A DNA stretch of 64,000 nt from Izhakiella australiensis (GCF_002006995.1 NZ_MRUL01000021.1:1-64000), one strand, 5' to 3'. Counted from the first letter of the stretch, positions 8,466-20,092 are shown. Translations and numbers: made by a program. Notes: generated from the letters alone by a model not told the origin.

Positions 8466-9152
8466 ATGCTGTATGGCTATTCTGAAGTTATTTTGAAAGG
8501 GGCGACGGTCACCCTCGAACTGGCGTTGAGCTCGGTAGTTCTGGCCGTCATTATTGGGTTGATTGGCGCCGGCGCCAAGCTTTCCTCTAACCGCTTTTTT
8601 AGGCTGATTTTTGAAGCTTACACTACCCTGATCCGCGGCGTGCCGGACCTGGTACTGATGCTGCTTATCTTCTATGGTCTGCAAATTGCGCTTAATAATC
8701 TGACCGACCTGCTCGGTATGAATCAGTTTGATATCGACCCGATGGTGGCCGGTATCATCACCCTCGGTTTTATCTACGGCGCCTACTTTACCGAAACCTT
8801 TCGCGGCGCCTATCTGGCGGTGCCGAGAGGGCATATTGAAGCTGCCGTCGCCTTCGGCTTCACCGGCTCCCAGACCTTTCGCCGCATTCTGTTTCCAGCC
8901 ATGATGCGCTTTGCGCTGCCGGGTATCGGCAATAACTGGCAAGTTATTCTGAAAGCGACCGCGCTGGTTTCATTGCTGGGCCTGGAAGACGTCGTTAAAG
9001 CGACGCAGCTGGCGGGGAAAAGTACCTGGCAGCCGTTTTATTTCGCTATTGTGGCCGGCGTGATTTATCTGGTATTTACCACTATTTCGAACGGCGTGCT
9101 GTTGTGGCTGGAAAAACGCTATTCGGTTGGCGTAAGAAGGGCTGACTTATGA
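8466..9152 (+). CDS. hisQ: Histidine/basic amino-acid ABC transporter permease HisQ
   Basis: HisQ is one of two inner-membrane permeases of the HisJ-QMP2 importer. The 228-residue protein starts MLYGYSEVILKGATVTLELA and has about five membrane helices. The EAA-type loop (GHIEAAVAFGFTGSQTFRRI) that contacts the HisP ATPase is present. ATG 8466 is chosen by homology; the frame stays open upstream to 8415. It overlaps hisM by four bases. Confidence 0.95.
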   Translation: MLYGYSEVILKGATVTLELALSSVVLAVIIGLIGAGAKLSSNRFFRLIFEAYTTLIRGVPDLVLMLLIFYGLQIALNNLTDLLGMNQFDIDPMVAGIITLGFIYGAYFTETFRGAYLAVPRGHIEAAVAFGFTGSQTFRRILFPAMMRFALPGIGNNWQVILKATALVSLLGLEDVVKATQLAGKSTWQPFYFAIVAGVIYLVFTTISNGVLLWLEKRYSVGVRRADL

Positions 9153-9865
9153 TTGATATCATTCAGGAATACTGGAAAGCCCTGCTATGGACCGATGGGT
9201 ATCGTTTCTCCGGCGTCGCGATTACGCTGTGGCTGCTGGTCCTTTCCGTGGTGATGGGCGGCTGTATGGCCGTGCTGCTGGCGATAGCCCGTGTTTCGCC
9301 CTATAAAGCGCTGCGACTGCCTGTCTGGCTGTTTACCTATGTGTTTCGCGGTACGCCGCTCTACGTTCAGCTGTTGGTTTTTTATTCCGGCATGTATACC
9401 CTGGAAGTGGTAAAGGGGAGCGAGCTGCTGAACGCTTTTTTCCGTAGCGGTCTGAATTGCACCGTGCTGGCGCTGACGCTGAATACCTGCGCCTATACCA
9501 CGGAAATTTTCGCCGGCGCCATTCGCGGCGTAGCCCACGGAGAAATTGAAGCGGCGCGCGCCTATGGCTTCTCAACCTTTAAGCTCTATCGCTGCATTAT
9601 TTTGCCATCGGCTTTGCGCAGCGCGCTGCCAGCCTACAGCAACGAAGTTATTTTGATGCTGCATTCTACCGCGCTGGCGTTCACCGCGACGGTCCCTGAT
9701 TTGCTGAAAGTCGCGCGCGACATCAACTCCGCGACTTATCAGCCGTTTACCGCCTTTGGCATTGCCGCCGTGCTGTATCTGATCATCTCTTATGTGTTGA
9801 TAAGCCTGTTCCGCAAAGCGGAAAAACGCTGGCTGCAACACGTTAAACCCTCATCGTCCCACTGA
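9149..9865 (+). CDS. hisM: Histidine/basic amino-acid ABC transporter permease HisM
   Basis: HisM is the second permease, partner of HisQ. The 238-residue protein has the conserved loop GEIEAARAYGFSTFKLYRCI and the family segment TYVFRGTPLYVQLLVFYSGMY (split across two helices). The start ATG overlaps the hisQ stop (ATGA), which implies coupled translation. The C-terminal tail ends HVKPSSSH, as in E. coli. Confidence 0.95.
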   Translation: MIDIIQEYWKALLWTDGYRFSGVAITLWLLVLSVVMGGCMAVLLAIARVSPYKALRLPVWLFTYVFRGTPLYVQLLVFYSGMYTLEVVKGSELLNAFFRSGLNCTVLALTLNTCAYTTEIFAGAIRGVAHGEIEAARAYGFSTFKLYRCIILPSALRSALPAYSNEVILMLHSTALAFTATVPDLLKVARDINSATYQPFTAFGIAAVLYLIISYVLISLFRKAEKRWLQHVKPSSSH

Positions 9866-9873
9866 GCTGAATT

Positions 9874-10647
9874 ATGTCTGAGAATAAATTACAGGTAACC
9901 GATCTCCACAAGCGTTATGGCGAACATGAGGTGTTAAAAGGCGTATCGCTGCGGGCAAATGCCGGCGATGTCATCAGCATTATCGGCTCGTCTGGTTCGG
10001 GTAAAAGTACCTTTTTACGCTGCATTAATTTTCTCGAAAAACCCAGCGAAGGGGCCATTGCGGTAAATAAAGAGAATATCAATCTGGTACGTGATACCGA
10101 CGGCCAGCTTAAGGTGGCGAATAAAGAGCAGCTGCGCTCGCTGCGCACCCGACTGACGATGGTGTTTCAGCACTTCAATTTGTGGAGTCACATGACGGTG
10201 CTGGAGAACGTTATGGAAGCGCCGATCCAGGTGCTGGGGCTGAGCAAGCAGCAGGCCCATGAGCGTGCGGTGCGCTATCTGGATAAGGTGGGGATAGACG
10301 AGCGCGCGCGTGCTAAATATCCGGTTAATCTCTCCGGCGGGCAGCAGCAGCGCGTTTCTATTGCGCGAGCGCTGGCTATGGAGCCAGAGGTTCTGCTGTT
10401 TGACGAGCCGACGTCAGCGCTTGACCCTGAACTGGTTGGCGAGGTGCTGCGCATTATTCAGAAGCTGGCTGAAGAAGGCAAAACCATGGTGGTTGTTACC
10501 CATGAAATGGAGTTTGCTCGCCACGTTTCCAGTCACGTGATTTTTCTCCATCAGGGCAAAATTGAAGAGGAAGGTAAACCTGATGAGGTTTTCGGCAACC
10601 CGAAGAGCACCCGCCTGCAGCAGTTTCTCTCCGGGGCGCTGAAATAA
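9874..10647 (+). CDS. hisP: Histidine/basic amino-acid ABC transporter ATP-binding protein HisP
   Basis: HisP is the ATPase dimer that powers the HisQM channel. The 257-residue protein shows Walker [10 protein letters not shown] near residues 37-45, the signature LSGGQQQR near 153-160, Walker [13 protein letters not shown] near 173-184, and the switch histidine in VTHEME. It is the last gene of the operon, 8 bp after hisM, and is followed by a weak terminator. Confidence 0.96.
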   Translation: MSENKLQVTDLHKRYGEHEVLKGVSLRANAGDVISIIGSSGSGKSTFLRCINFLEKPSEGAIAVNKENINLVRDTDGQLKVANKEQLRSLRTRLTMVFQHFNLWSHMTVLENVMEAPIQVLGLSKQQAHERAVRYLDKVGIDERARAKYPVNLSGGQQQRVSIARALAMEPEVLLFDEPTSALDPELVGEVLRIIQKLAEEGKTMVVVTHEMEFARHVSSHVIFLHQGKIEEEGKPDEVFGNPKSTRLQQFLSGALK

Positions 10648-10663
10648 TGCACTTATCAAATCC

Positions 10664-10695
10664 GGCGGGCGGTTAAGCACCGCCGCTGGTTTATT
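10664..10695 (+). terminator. Probable terminator between hisP and yfcH
   Basis: A GC-rich stem includes GGCGGT (10668-10673) paired with ACCGCC (10679-10684), followed by a short GGTTTATT tract. hisP and yfcH converge here. Strength is uncertain because the T-tract is short. Confidence 0.45.
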
Positions 10696-11588
10696 CATAC
10701 CACGTCGGCCAGCGCCGGCTCCAGCTCGCGAAAGCGGAACAGAAAGCCGGAGTCGCCGAGTTTTTTCGGCAGCACGTGCTGGCCGCCCAGCACCAGCACT
10801 GAGGATTCTCCCATAATCAGGCGGATTGCCGCAGCCGGGGTGCGCATCAGCGCCGGGCGATGCATCACCTCGCCGAGCACGGCTGAAAACTGCTCATTCC
10901 TCACCGCATAGGGCGCCACCATATTTACCGGACCGCTCAGTTCGGGATGTTCTATCAGCCACAGTATTGCTTCTACCATGTCGTCGATATGGATCCAGGG
11001 TAAATATTGCCGCCCGTCGCCGAGCGGGCCGCCCAGCCCCAGTTTAAAGGGCAGCTTCATCTTACTCAGCGCGCCGCCGGATTTTGCCAGCACAACGCCG
11101 GTGCGTAGCAGGCAGACGCGAGTGTGTGGACTCTCTGCTTCCAGCGCCAGCTCTTCCCAGCGCGTGCACAGCGTATGGGTGAATTCGCGATGACCGGGAT
11201 CGTCTTCGGTAAGCACCAGATCGCCGGTATTGCCATAAAAACCGGTTGCTGAACCTGAGATTAGCAGCTGAGGCGGCGCTGCGCTGGCTTTAATCAGTTC
11301 GGCAATGCGCGCCGTTATTTGCCAGCGGCTGTCGCACAGGCGCTGTTTTTGCGTTTCGGACCAGCGCTTGTCGGCAATGGGCTCGCCCGCCAGATTGATT
11401 ACCACATCAATGCCATTCAGCGAGGTTTGCTGCTGAAGGCCGGACCATAAATTAACGCGACTATCCAGACGCTCGCGTGCGCTGGCGACGTCCCGCGTGA
11501 CCACGCTGACCTGATGCTGGCGAACCAGCAGGGCGGGAATAAGATGGCTGCCGATCAGCCCGGTACCGCCGGTGAGCAGAATATGCAC
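10695..11588 (-). CDS. yfcH: YfcH, SDR-family NAD(P)-binding epimerase-like protein
   Basis: A 297-residue protein of the SulA-like/TIGR01777 epimerase family, of unknown substrate. It has the Rossmann start [19 protein letters not shown], the [13 protein letters not shown] motif and [10 protein letters not shown], all diagnostic of the family, with a C-terminal DUF1731-type segment ([15 protein letters not shown]). A GTG start at 11588 is chosen because GGAGAG lies five bases upstream. An ATG at 11606 is in frame. It is conserved next to the his transporter in E. coli but convergent to it. Confidence 0.9.
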   Translation of the reverse strand: MHILLTGGTGLIGSHLIPALLVRQHQVSVVTRDVASARERLDSRVNLWSGLQQQTSLNGIDVVINLAGEPIADKRWSETQKQRLCDSRWQITARIAELIKASAAPPQLLISGSATGFYGNTGDLVLTEDDPGHREFTHTLCTRWEELALEAESPHTRVCLLRTGVVLAKSGGALSKMKLPFKLGLGGPLGDGRQYLPWIHIDDMVEAILWLIEHPELSGPVNMVAPYAVRNEQFSAVLGEVMHRPALMRTPAAAIRLIMGESSVLVLGGQHVLPKKLGDSGFLFRFRELEPALADVV

Positions 11589-11697
11589 GATTACTCTCCT
11601 TTTCAAACAGATTGAAACGCCGCTGTTTTCTTTTTATCAGCATAGAATAAGTGGCGCGATCTGCTGTGAGAAAGGGCGCAATCCGGTGCGCTGCTCG

Positions 11698-12327
11698 CTA
11701 GTTTCCCGCTGCCAGTTTGATAACTCGCTGGGTTGCCGGGCGGATTTGAATGCGGGTGAACCAGTTATGGATGGCCGGATAGTTGGCCAGATCAATGCGC
11801 TGATGCTCGTGAGCGTTTATCCAGGGCCAGATGGCAATATCGGCGATACTGTAATGATCGCCCGCAACCCAGGGCGTTTGCTCAAGCTGGTGGTTAAGTA
11901 CCTTGTACAGCCGCTGGGTTTCAACCTGAAAGCGTTCGATAGCGTAGGGAATGGTTTGGGCTGCCACATGGTTAAAATGGTAGTTTTGTCCCCCCGTCGG
12001 GCCAAGCCCGGAGGTTTGCCAGAATAGCCATTGCAGGGTGATAGCGCGTTCGCGCCATTCTGCGCTGAGGAATTTACCGGTTTTCTCTGCCAGATAAATC
12101 AAAATGGCGCCTGATTCGAACAGGGCTACCGGTTTGCCGCCGTCTACCGGTTGATAGTCGACAATCGCCGGAATTTTATTATTGGGGGCAATACTGAGAA
12201 ATTCCGTACTGAACTGCTCGCCTTTAGTGAGATCAATCGGTTGCAACCGATAAGGCAGCGCCGCCTCTTCTAAAAAAAGCACAATTTTTTGTCCATTTGG
12301 CGTTGCGGAATAATACAGTTCGATCAT
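11698..12327 (-). CDS. yfcG: YfcG, glutathione S-transferase-like disulfide reductase
   Basis: A 209-residue GST-fold protein. E. coli YfcG is a glutathione-dependent disulfide-bond oxidoreductase. The thioredoxin-like N-terminal domain begins MIELYYSATPNGQKIVLFLEE, with the TPNG motif that replaces a catalytic Cys/Ser in this class, and has the glutathione gamma-Glu contact ESGAILIYLAEKTG. The helical C-terminal domain includes YSIADIAIWPW. ATG 12327 is chosen by homology; an ATG 12 bases upstream is possible. It is divergent from yfcF. Confidence 0.92.
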   Translation of the reverse strand: MIELYYSATPNGQKIVLFLEEAALPYRLQPIDLTKGEQFSTEFLSIAPNNKIPAIVDYQPVDGGKPVALFESGAILIYLAEKTGKFLSAEWRERAITLQWLFWQTSGLGPTGGQNYHFNHVAAQTIPYAIERFQVETQRLYKVLNHQLEQTPWVAGDHYSIADIAIWPWINAHEHQRIDLANYPAIHNWFTRIQIRPATQRVIKLAAGN

Positions 12328-12504
12328 GAGGTTATCCATTAATCCAGTCCGTTGAGACTGCCGTATTAAAAAATATAGAGCAACTTTATGACGGTTAAAA
12401 GAGGGAATTTTTCTGGAAAGCCATCCAATCATATCCCTAACAATTATTGCCATCGCGGCAGAAAATCTGTAAACAGAGAGTACCTAAAGTCGCTTTGCTG
12501 ATGA

Positions 12505-13155
<651 letters not shown>

Positions 13156-13313
13156 TTTTCCATCGGTTGTACGGGTTGCTTACGCTCAGCGTAGCCAGTA
13201 GGCTGTGGTGGCTCGTGCAGCTATGTGCCGGCAGACCGGGAAAATAACCGGGCCAGGGTCAACCGCCGCGCCGCAGGCGAGGCACAGTTAAGACTGAATA
13301 ATAAGGGTAACAG

Positions 13314-13853
13314 ATGGTGGAGCAACAGCAAGGCGGAGAATGGGTGGATGTCGTTGATGAGAACAACAACGTAATCGCACAGTCCAGCCGTGCCCAGATG
13401 CGGGCACAGTGCCTGCGCCATCGTGCAACCTACATCGTAGTGCATGATGGAATGGGAAAAATTTTGGTTCAGCGTCGTACTGAGACCAAAGACTTTATGC
13501 CTGGCATGCTGGATGCTACCGCCGGTGGCGTAGTGCAAAGCGGTGAGATATTGCTGGATTCGGCCCGCCGTGAAGCGGAAGAAGAGCTGGGCATTGCCGA
13601 CGTGCCTTTCGCTGAGCATGGCGTGTTCTATTTTGAAGATGAGCACTGCCGCGTCTGGGGGGGATTATTCAGCTGCGTTTCACATGGACCTTTTGCCATG
13701 CAGGAAGAGGAAGTTGAAGACGTTTACTGGATGACCCCGGAAGAAATTACCGCACGCTGCGATGAATTCACGCCTGACTCGCTCAAGGCTCTGTCATTGT
13801 GGATCAGTCGCTATAGCGAAGCCGAAAGGCTTAGTCAGCAGCAGGTGGGATAA
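13314..13853 (+). CDS. yfcD: YfcD, Nudix hydrolase
   Basis: A 179-residue Nudix-family pyrophosphohydrolase of unsettled substrate. The Nudix box is complete: G in GGVVQSGE, then REAEEELGI (pattern GX5EX7REUXEEXGU), near residues 72-94. The isopentenyl-isomerase-like context [20 protein letters not shown] matches E. coli YfcD. The ATG at 13314 follows AAGGGTAACAG. It converges on pta and shares a terminator with it. Confidence 0.93.
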   Translation: MVEQQQGGEWVDVVDENNNVIAQSSRAQMRAQCLRHRATYIVVHDGMGKILVQRRTETKDFMPGMLDATAGGVVQSGEILLDSARREAEEELGIADVPFAEHGVFYFEDEHCRVWGGLFSCVSHGPFAMQEEEVEDVYWMTPEEITARCDEFTPDSLKALSLWISRYSEAERLSQQQVG

Positions 13854-13872
13854 CGCCGCTACGCAAGCTATA

Positions 13873-13898
13873 AAAAACGGGACCGCAGGTCCCGTTTT
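13873..13898 (+). terminator. Bidirectional terminator between yfcD and pta
   Basis: AAAACGGGACC and GGTCCCGTTTT form a perfect stem with a three-base loop (GCA), with A- and T-tracts on both sides, so it can serve both converging genes. Confidence 0.85.
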
Positions 13899-13923
13899 GT
13901 TGTCAACCGTGGTGCGCGGCTGA

Positions 13924-16077
13924 TTAATCGTGCTGATCTTCTGCCTGCTGAGCCTGAATTGCCGTCAGCGCAATGGTATAGACGATATCGTCAACCAGCG
14001 CGCCGCGCGACAGATCGTTAACCGGCTTACGCATCCCTTGCAGCATCGGCCCGATGGAAATCAAGTCGGCGGAACGCTGCACCGCTTTGTAAGTGGTGTT
14101 ACCGGTATTCAGGTCCGGGAAGATGAATACGGTTGCGCGACCAGCAACCGGTGAGTTCGGCGCTTTGGATTGGGCAACATCAGCCATAATGGCTGCATCG
14201 TACTGCAGCGGACCATCGATGATTAAGTCCGGGCGTTTCTCCTGAGCCAGACGGGTAGCCTCGCGCACTTTCTCAACGTCGCTACCCGCACCGGAGTTGC
14301 CCGTAGAGTATGAAATCATCGCTACGCGCGGCTCAATGCCGAAGGCGGTGGCGGAATCGGCAGACTGAATGGCGATTTCGGCCAGCTGCTCTGGATTCGG
14401 ATCGGGGTTAATGGCGCAGTCGCCGTATACCAGAACCTGTTCCGGCAGCAGCATAAAGAATACGGAAGAAACCAGCGAGCTGTTCGGCGCGGTTTTAATC
14501 AGCTGTAGCGGCGGACGAATGGTGTTGGCGGTAGTATGCACTGCACCGGAAACCAGTCCGTCGACTTCAGCGCCCTCCAGCATCATCGTTCCCAGTACCA
14601 CGTTGTCTTCTAACTGTTCGCGGGCGACAACTTCGGTCAGACCTTTACCTTTACGCAGTTCAACCATGCGCGCAACGTAGTTATCACGGGCGACGTGGGG
14701 ATCGATTATTTCCACGCCTTTGCCGAGGGTCACGCCTTGCGCTGCGGCCACGCGCTGGATCTCTTGCGGGTTACCCAGTAACACGCAGGTCGCAATACCG
14801 CGTTCGGCGCAGATAGCGGCGGCTTTAACGGTGCGAGGCTCGTCGCCTTCTGGCAGTACGATGCGCTTGCCAGCCTTACGCGCCAGCTCGGTGAGCTGAT
14901 AGCGGAATGCCGGTGGTGACAGGCGGCGGCTGCGCTCAGACTCCGCAGTCAGTGATTCAATCCAACCAGGATTAATAAAGCTGGCGACGTATTCCTGAAT
15001 TTTTTCCACGCGCTGGGTATCGTCAGCGGGAACTTCCAGATTAAAACTTTGCAGGCTTAGCGAAGTCTGCCAGGTGTTGGTCTCTACCATAAATACCGGC
15101 AGGCCGGTCTGGAAGGCGCGTTCGCAAAGTTTGCGGATGCGTTCATCAATTTCATAGCCGCCGGTCAGCAAAACGGCGCCGATTTCCAGCCCGTTCATCG
15201 CCGCAAGGCAGGCTGCGACCAGTACGTCAGGGCGATCGGCAGAGGTTACCAGCAGTGAACCTGGACGGAAATGCTCCAGCATATGCTGCAGGCTGCGCGC
15301 GCAGAAAGTGACTGAACGTACGCGGCGGGTGGCGATATCACCTTCGTTGATTACCCGGGCGTTAAGATGGCGGCACATATCGATCGCGCGCGTTGCGATC
15401 AGATCGAAACTCCAGGGCACGCAGCCAAGAACCGGCAGCGGGCTGTTGGCAAAAAGCACTTTAGGATCGACGTTAGCAACGCTGGCTTTGGTGGAATCGT
15501 CAAAAATTTCCGACAGATCCGGGCGCGTGCGCCCCTGATCGTCCACCGGCGCGTTCAGCTTATTGATTATCACGCCGGTGATATTTTTATTCTTGCTTCC
15601 GCCAAAGCTGCTTTGCGTCAGTTTGATGCGCTCCATCAGCTCAGCCGGTGAATCATTGCCCAGCGACATCACGAAAACAATCTCAGCGTTGAGCGTTTTG
15701 GCAATCTCATAGTTAAGCGCAGAAGCGAACTGATGTTTGCGGGTGGGCACCAGACCTTCAAGCAGCACCACCTCAGCATCGCGGGTATTTTCGTGAAAAC
15801 GGGCGATGATCTCTTCCATCAGTACATCCTGCTGGTTGGTGCTCAGCAGTGATTCAACGTGGCTGATAGTCAGCGGGTCGGCAGCAGGAATGGAGGAGTT
15901 TTTACGGATAATGGTGGTGGTCTGATCGGGATGATCCGCGCCGCTGCGCGGCTGTGCGATAGGTTTGAACACGCTCAGGCGCACGCCTTTACGCTCCATC
16001 GCGCGGATAACGCCGAGACTGACGCTGGTGAGACCGGTACTGGTGCCGGTGGGTATTAACATTATTGTACGTGACAC
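13924..16077 (-). CDS. pta: Phosphate acetyltransferase
   Basis: Pta converts acetyl-CoA and phosphate to acetyl phosphate and CoA, the first step of acetate overflow. The 717-residue enzyme is the long enterobacterial form. It has an N-terminal P-loop/DRTGG-type regulatory domain ([18 protein letters not shown]), a middle DRTGG domain, and the C-terminal catalytic PTA domain with [17 protein letters not shown] and [18 protein letters not shown] at 16077 is preferred because GAGAGG lies six bases upstream; an ATG at 16095 is in frame. It is downstream of ackA with a hairpin between them. Confidence 0.96.
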   Translation of the reverse strand: MSRTIMLIPTGTSTGLTSVSLGVIRAMERKGVRLSVFKPIAQPRSGADHPDQTTTIIRKNSSIPAADPLTISHVESLLSTNQQDVLMEEIIARFHENTRDAEVVLLEGLVPTRKHQFASALNYEIAKTLNAEIVFVMSLGNDSPAELMERIKLTQSSFGGSKNKNITGVIINKLNAPVDDQGRTRPDLSEIFDDSTKASVANVDPKVLFANSPLPVLGCVPWSFDLIATRAIDMCRHLNARVINEGDIATRRVRSVTFCARSLQHMLEHFRPGSLLVTSADRPDVLVAACLAAMNGLEIGAVLLTGGYEIDERIRKLCERAFQTGLPVFMVETNTWQTSLSLQSFNLEVPADDTQRVEKIQEYVASFINPGWIESLTAESERSRRLSPPAFRYQLTELARKAGKRIVLPEGDEPRTVKAAAICAERGIATCVLLGNPQEIQRVAAAQGVTLGKGVEIIDPHVARDNYVARMVELRKGKGLTEVVAREQLEDNVVLGTMMLEGAEVDGLVSGAVHTTANTIRPPLQLIKTAPNSSLVSSVFFMLLPEQVLVYGDCAINPDPNPEQLAEIAIQSADSATAFGIEPRVAMISYSTGNSGAGSDVEKVREATRLAQEKRPDLIIDGPLQYDAAIMADVAQSKAPNSPVAGRATVFIFPDLNTGNTTYKAVQRSADLISIGPMLQGMRKPVNDLSRGALVDDIVYTIALTAIQAQQAEDQHD

Positions 16078-16117
16078 AATAAACCTCTCAGGCAATTTAC
16101 TGAGTGTCTGAAACAGC

Positions 16118-16139
16118 GCCGCCAGCGGCTGCTGGCGGC
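16118..16139 (-). other. Intercistronic hairpin between ackA and pta
   Basis: GCCGCCAGC (16118-16126) and GCTGGCGGC (16131-16139) form a perfect 9-bp stem with a four-base loop. With no T-tract on the minus strand it is more likely an mRNA processing or stabilising element than a terminator. Confidence 0.55.
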
Positions 16140-16147
16140 AGAAATGC

Positions 16148-17350
16148 TTATGCGGTCAGGCGCGCTGCGTCCTGAGCGATAACAAGCTCTTCGTTGGTTG
16201 GGATAACGACGGCAGGGCGGCTGCCTTCTTTGTTAATAAACCCGGCGTTGCCAAAACGCGCTGCCAGGTTACGTTCATGGTCGACTTCAAAGCCCAGCAG
16301 GCCAAGTTTTGCCAGCGTTAGCTCACGCACCATCGCGGCATTTTCGCCGATGCCGCCGGTGAAGATAACCGCATCAAGGCGACCTTCCATCAGCGCGCTG
16401 TAGGAGCCGATATATTTCGCCAGGCGGTGGCAATAAACGTCCATCGCGCGCCGGGCATCTTCTTTTTGCGTGTAATTGTCTTCAACGTAACGACAATCGC
16501 TGGTGGTTTCCGTCAGTCCAAGCAGGCCGGACTCTTTGGTCAGCAGCTTGTTAATGGCATCGACGCTCATGCCCAGGGTGTCGTGCAGGAAAAATATAAT
16601 TGCCGGATCGATGTCGCCGCTGCGGGTACCCATCACCAGACCTTCAAGCGGGGTGAGTCCCATTGAGGTATCGACGCACTGGCCGTTGCGAATAGCGGAA
16701 ACCGAGCCGCCGTTGCCCAGATGGCAAGTGATCAGATTCAGCGTTTCTACTGGTTTATTCAGATAGCCAGCAGCCTGCTGGGTGACATAATAGTGGCTGG
16801 TACCGTGTGCGCCATAGCGTCGAACGCCATGTTCTTTGTAAAGTTTGTAAGGCAGAGCGTACAGGTAAGATTCTTCAGGCATACTCTGATGGAAAGCGGT
16901 ATCGAAAACTGCCACATTCTTATCAGAAAGATGTGGAAAGTTTTTCATCGCTTCGCCGATACCAATAAGGTGTGCCGGATTGTGCAATGGCGCAAAGGAA
17001 GAGGCGTCTTTTATCGCCTGCACCACCTGGTCGGAGATAACGACAGATTGAGTTAATGCTTCGCCGCCGTGAACAATACGATGACCTATCGCAGCAATTT
17101 GCGCCAAAAGTTCAGGTTTTTGTGCCAAAATATGCTGACTGATGAAGTCAAGCGCCTCGCTGTGAGCTGCGCCAGCACCGAGGGGGGCTTCCTGTTTACC
17201 GCCGTCGATTTTCCATTTAATACGCGCTTCAGGCAAATGGAAACATTCGGCCAGGCCGGAAAGGAATTCTTCACCGTCAGCGGGATTGATGATCGCGAAC
17301 TTGAGTGATGAACTACCGCAGTTCAGAACCAATACTAACTTACTCGACAT
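16148..17350 (-). CDS. ackA: Acetate kinase
   Basis: AckA makes ATP and acetate from acetyl phosphate and ADP. The 400-residue protein begins with the ASKHA-fold phosphate loop [14 protein letters not shown]. It also shows GHRIVHGGE, the catalytic-Asp context [13 protein letters not shown], and the adenosine-binding GGIGENAA. Its length equals that of E. coli AckA. It is the first gene of ackA-pta. Confidence 0.97.
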   Translation of the reverse strand: MSSKLVLVLNCGSSSLKFAIINPADGEEFLSGLAECFHLPEARIKWKIDGGKQEAPLGAGAAHSEALDFISQHILAQKPELLAQIAAIGHRIVHGGEALTQSVVISDQVVQAIKDASSFAPLHNPAHLIGIGEAMKNFPHLSDKNVAVFDTAFHQSMPEESYLYALPYKLYKEHGVRRYGAHGTSHYYVTQQAAGYLNKPVETLNLITCHLGNGGSVSAIRNGQCVDTSMGLTPLEGLVMGTRSGDIDPAIIFFLHDTLGMSVDAINKLLTKESGLLGLTETTSDCRYVEDNYTQKEDARRAMDVYCHRLAKYIGSYSALMEGRLDAVIFTGGIGENAAMVRELTLAKLGLLGFEVDHERNLAARFGNAGFINKEGSRPAVVIPTNEELVIAQDAARLTA

Positions 17351-17682
17351 GGAAGTACCTATTTATCAAAAGTGGCGAAAAAAAAGTCAATCAGGTTATC
17401 AGCGTAGCGCATGAAAGCTGTTACATTCATGACTGGCGTCATGCTACCGATAAAAATCGGGATTTTTTTAAAAAAATAATGCAAAAAATGCTTATTTTTT
17501 TGAAAGGCAGGTGCTAACAGCTGGCCGACTACAGAATCAAAGACGATACTCATTTATCATAATGAAAGCGCGCTCAGGATAACCGGGGTCACCCGCAAAG
17601 ACAAAATATTTTGAAAGTTGTACTGTAACGTTGTGTTATTGCGATTATTTTTTAAATTTTAAAGTAGAAGTTGAGGTTAGCC
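17351..17682. other. Divergent control region between ackA and yfbV
   Basis: No gene is seen. The AT-rich region contains the inverted repeat ATGAC-TGGC-GTCAT at 17429-17442. It also has a hairpin CCGAT-AAAA-ATCGG at 17447-17460 followed by GATTTTTTT, which looks like a weak intrinsic terminator on the plus strand although no plus-strand gene ends here. ackA in E. coli is controlled by oxygen regulators, but I cannot assign a specific site. Confidence 0.4.
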
Positions 17683-18135
17683 ATGGCGAATGATTCAGAT
17701 TTGGTCAGCGGGTTTAAGCTGTTCCAGCGCGGCCAGCACTATATGAAAACCTGGCCCATCGAGAAACAGCTGGCGCCAGTGTTTCCGGAAAATCGCGTCA
17801 TCAGAGTAACGCGTTTCGCCATCAGATTCATGCCTCCGCTGGCCGCTTTTGTGCTTTGCTGGCAGGTGGCTTTAGGCGGGCAATTAGGGCCGGCCGTAGC
17901 GACTGCGCTGTTTGCCTGCAGCTTGCCTGTACAGGGGCTGTGGTGGTTAGGAAAACGCTCGGTAACGCCTTTACCGCCAGCTTTGCTGCACTGGTTTAAC
18001 GAGGTGCGTGACAAGCTGGCTGAGTCCGGTCAGGCACTGGCCCCGGTTGAAGGCCGTCCGACCTATCAGGCGCTTGCTGACGTTCTCAAGCGCGCTTTCC
18101 GCCAGCTGGATAAAACCTTTCTCGACGATCTTTGA
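17683..18135 (+). CDS. yfbV: YfbV, UPF0208 inner-membrane protein
   Basis: A 150-residue conserved membrane protein. E. coli YfbV has been tied to insulating the Ter macrodomain. It has two membrane helices (about 47-65 and 70-88) around [14 protein letters not shown] and the conserved [13 protein letters not shown]. The C-terminal region [22 protein letters not shown] matches E. coli. ATG 17683 is chosen by homology. It is divergent from ackA. Confidence 0.92.
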   Translation: MANDSDLVSGFKLFQRGQHYMKTWPIEKQLAPVFPENRVIRVTRFAIRFMPPLAAFVLCWQVALGGQLGPAVATALFACSLPVQGLWWLGKRSVTPLPPALLHWFNEVRDKLAESGQALAPVEGRPTYQALADVLKRAFRQLDKTFLDDL

Positions 18136-18285
18136 TCCCAATACTTCTGGCGCAGGAAACAATATTTCCGCTCTTCCTGCGCTACGTCAAATTCAGGCAT
18201 CCTTACGTTTCTTGCTTCTTTATCTCTGTGGCATGCTGCTGGCGTTGTCAGATCATCACCTTTCATGACCTCACAGGAGCGCATC

Positions 18286-18783
18286 ATGGATATATCTAAT
18301 GCTCAGCGATTAATTATCTCCAACCAGTATCGGCTTCTGGCTCTGCTGGAGCCAGCGCAGGAGAAGCACTATCGTCGGCTACGTACTATTGTTGAGCGCG
18401 GCTATGGTTTACAAATGGGCGAACTGGAACGTGACTTTGGCGCCTTGATGAGCGAAGACGCCTGCTACAAAGTTATCCAGACCATGGAGATGTACCACGC
18501 GCTTCAGGTATCCTGGAATAACCTGAAAGAGAAAAGCGGGATTGATGAGCGTCGGCTGAATTTCCTTGGTTTTGATGCGGCAACCGAAGGGCAGCTGCTG
18601 GGATACGTGCGTTTTCTGGTTGAAAGCGAAGGCAGCTATCCTGATTTTGACGCCAGTCAACACGGGTTTAATGCGCAAACGCCGATGTGGGAAAAGTATC
18701 AACGGATGCTCAGTATATGGCAAACTTGTCCACGACAATATCATTTAAGCGCTAATGAGATCGTGCAAGTTCTCAATGCCTGA
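18286..18783 (+). CDS. yfbU: YfbU family protein
   Basis: A 165-residue conserved protein of the UPF0304 family. Overproduced YfbU in E. coli has been linked to cell death, but its function is unknown. It shows the family start [34 protein letters not shown], and the strongly conserved end [16 protein letters not shown] with [14 protein letters not shown] 18286 follows CAGGAGCGC. It is followed closely by the HAD phosphatase gene, whose start lies 13 bp after this stop, so the two are probably cotranscribed. Confidence 0.9.
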   Translation: MDISNAQRLIISNQYRLLALLEPAQEKHYRRLRTIVERGYGLQMGELERDFGALMSEDACYKVIQTMEMYHALQVSWNNLKEKSGIDERRLNFLGFDAATEGQLLGYVRFLVESEGSYPDFDASQHGFNAQTPMWEKYQRMLSIWQTCPRQYHLSANEIVQVLNA

Positions 18784-18796
18784 GAAGGAAATTATC

Positions 18797-19456
18797 GTGA
18801 AGTGCAGAGGTTTTTTATTTGATTTAGATGGCACGCTGGTGGACTCGCTGTCGGTGGTTGAACGCGCATGGACTGAATGGGGTGCGCGCCACGGTTTTGA
18901 TGCCGAAACTATTCTGGACTTCGTACACGGAAAACAGGCCATTACGTCTGTACGACACTTTCTGCAGGGCGCCAGTGAGGAGAAGATTCAGCAGGAGTTT
19001 TTGCTGCTGGAAAAGCGCGAGGCGGAAGATACCGAGGGTATTACGGCGTTGCCTGGCGCGCGCCAGTTGCTGGCGACGCTGGATGAACTGCACATCCCAT
19101 GGGCGATTGTGACTTCCGGCAGTATGCCGGTCGCTTCCGCTCGCCATCGGGTAGCTGGGCTGGCGACCCCGGATATTTTCATTACCGCAGAGAGGGTAGA
19201 GCGCGGCAAGCCCGAACCGGACCCGTATATGTTGGGCGCGCAGCTGCTGGGACTGGAACCTGAGGAATGCGTGGTGGTTGAAGATGCCAATGCCGGTATT
19301 CTGTCCGGCCTGGCTGCCGGCTGCCATGTCGTCGCGGTGAGTCCTCCTGCGGATGCGCCGCGCCTGGACGCCGTAGCAATGGTGCTGAACTCCCTTGAGG
19401 AGATGGTTATCAGTAAAGACGGTGAAGGCTGGGTAAGCGTTCATCGCCGCCACTAA
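18797..19456 (+). CDS. hxpA: HAD-family hexitol/sugar phosphatase (YfbT/HxpA)
   Basis: A 219-residue HAD phosphatase. The E. coli homologue YfbT (HxpA) dephosphorylates sugar phosphates. All HAD motifs are present: FLFDLDGTLVDS (nucleophile Asp), IVTSGS, KPEPDPYMLGA (Lys) and VVVEDANAGILSG (acidic pair). GTG at 18797 is chosen because GAAGGAA is correctly spaced; upstream in-frame codons overlap yfbU. It converges with yfbR at a shared terminator. Confidence 0.9.
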   Translation: MKCRGFLFDLDGTLVDSLSVVERAWTEWGARHGFDAETILDFVHGKQAITSVRHFLQGASEEKIQQEFLLLEKREAEDTEGITALPGARQLLATLDELHIPWAIVTSGSMPVASARHRVAGLATPDIFITAERVERGKPEPDPYMLGAQLLGLEPEECVVVEDANAGILSGLAAGCHVVAVSPPADAPRLDAVAMVLNSLEEMVISKDGEGWVSVHRRH

Positions 19457-19461
19457 TCAGT

Positions 19462-19488
19462 AAAACGGCCAGCACTGCTGGCCGTTTT
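19462..19488 (+). terminator. Bidirectional terminator between hxpA and yfbR
   Basis: AAAACGGCCAG pairs perfectly with CTGGCCGTTTT across a five-base loop, with A/T tracts on both sides. Confidence 0.85.
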
Positions 19489-19492
19489 ACTT

Positions 19493-20092
19493 TTACAGCG
19501 GCGTATCCTGCGAAATTTCATCCAGTGACAGGCTGAAGCTGGGTACAAATACCTCAACGAACCAGCTCATTTCCTCGCTGCTGCGCTGCCGGAGCGTTTT
19601 CTCCAGGCGGCTCTTAGCCAGTAGAAATTCGTTATTTCCGGCGGATAGCTCTTCGAGGCATTTCAGATAGGCACAGAGCGCGTCGGCCTGCTTGACGATG
19701 GCCGCTTCCGCCGGGCTGTGAAGATGATCGTCCAGCAGCGGTCGGTAGGCATCCTGTAGTTCAACCGGCAGCATCTCAATCAGCTTTTGCTGGGCGATCT
19801 TTTCGATTTTTTTGTACTCGTGGGCGATCTGCGCATTGTAGTACTTAACCGGCGTGGGTAAATCCCCGGTCAACACTTCGCTGGCATCATGATAAAGCGC
19901 CAGCATGGCAACTTTGTCGGTATTAAGCTCGCCGCCAAACTTCTGATTTTTAATGATGGCCAGCGCGTGGGCCACCATTGCGACCTGCAGGCTGTGTTCA
20001 GATACGTTCTCAGTGCGCACGTTGCGCATCAGCGGCCAGCGATTAATCAATTTAAGCCGTGAAAGGTGGGCGAAAAAATGGCTTTGCGTCAT
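19493..20092 (-). CDS. yfbR: 5'-deoxynucleotidase YfbR
   Basis: YfbR is an HD-domain phosphohydrolase that removes phosphate from deoxyribonucleoside 5'-monophosphates, helping dUMP/dTMP balance. The 199-residue protein has the metal-binding His in VSEHSLQVA, the HD pair in [13 protein letters not shown] (about residues 68-80), and the distal Asp in [16 protein letters not shown]. It lies downstream of alaA on the same strand with a gap of about 60 bp. Confidence 0.95.
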   Translation of the reverse strand: MTQSHFFAHLSRLKLINRWPLMRNVRTENVSEHSLQVAMVAHALAIIKNQKFGGELNTDKVAMLALYHDASEVLTGDLPTPVKYYNAQIAHEYKKIEKIAQQKLIEMLPVELQDAYRPLLDDHLHSPAEAAIVKQADALCAYLKCLEELSAGNNEFLLAKSRLEKTLRQRSSEEMSWFVEVFVPSFSLSLDEISQDTPL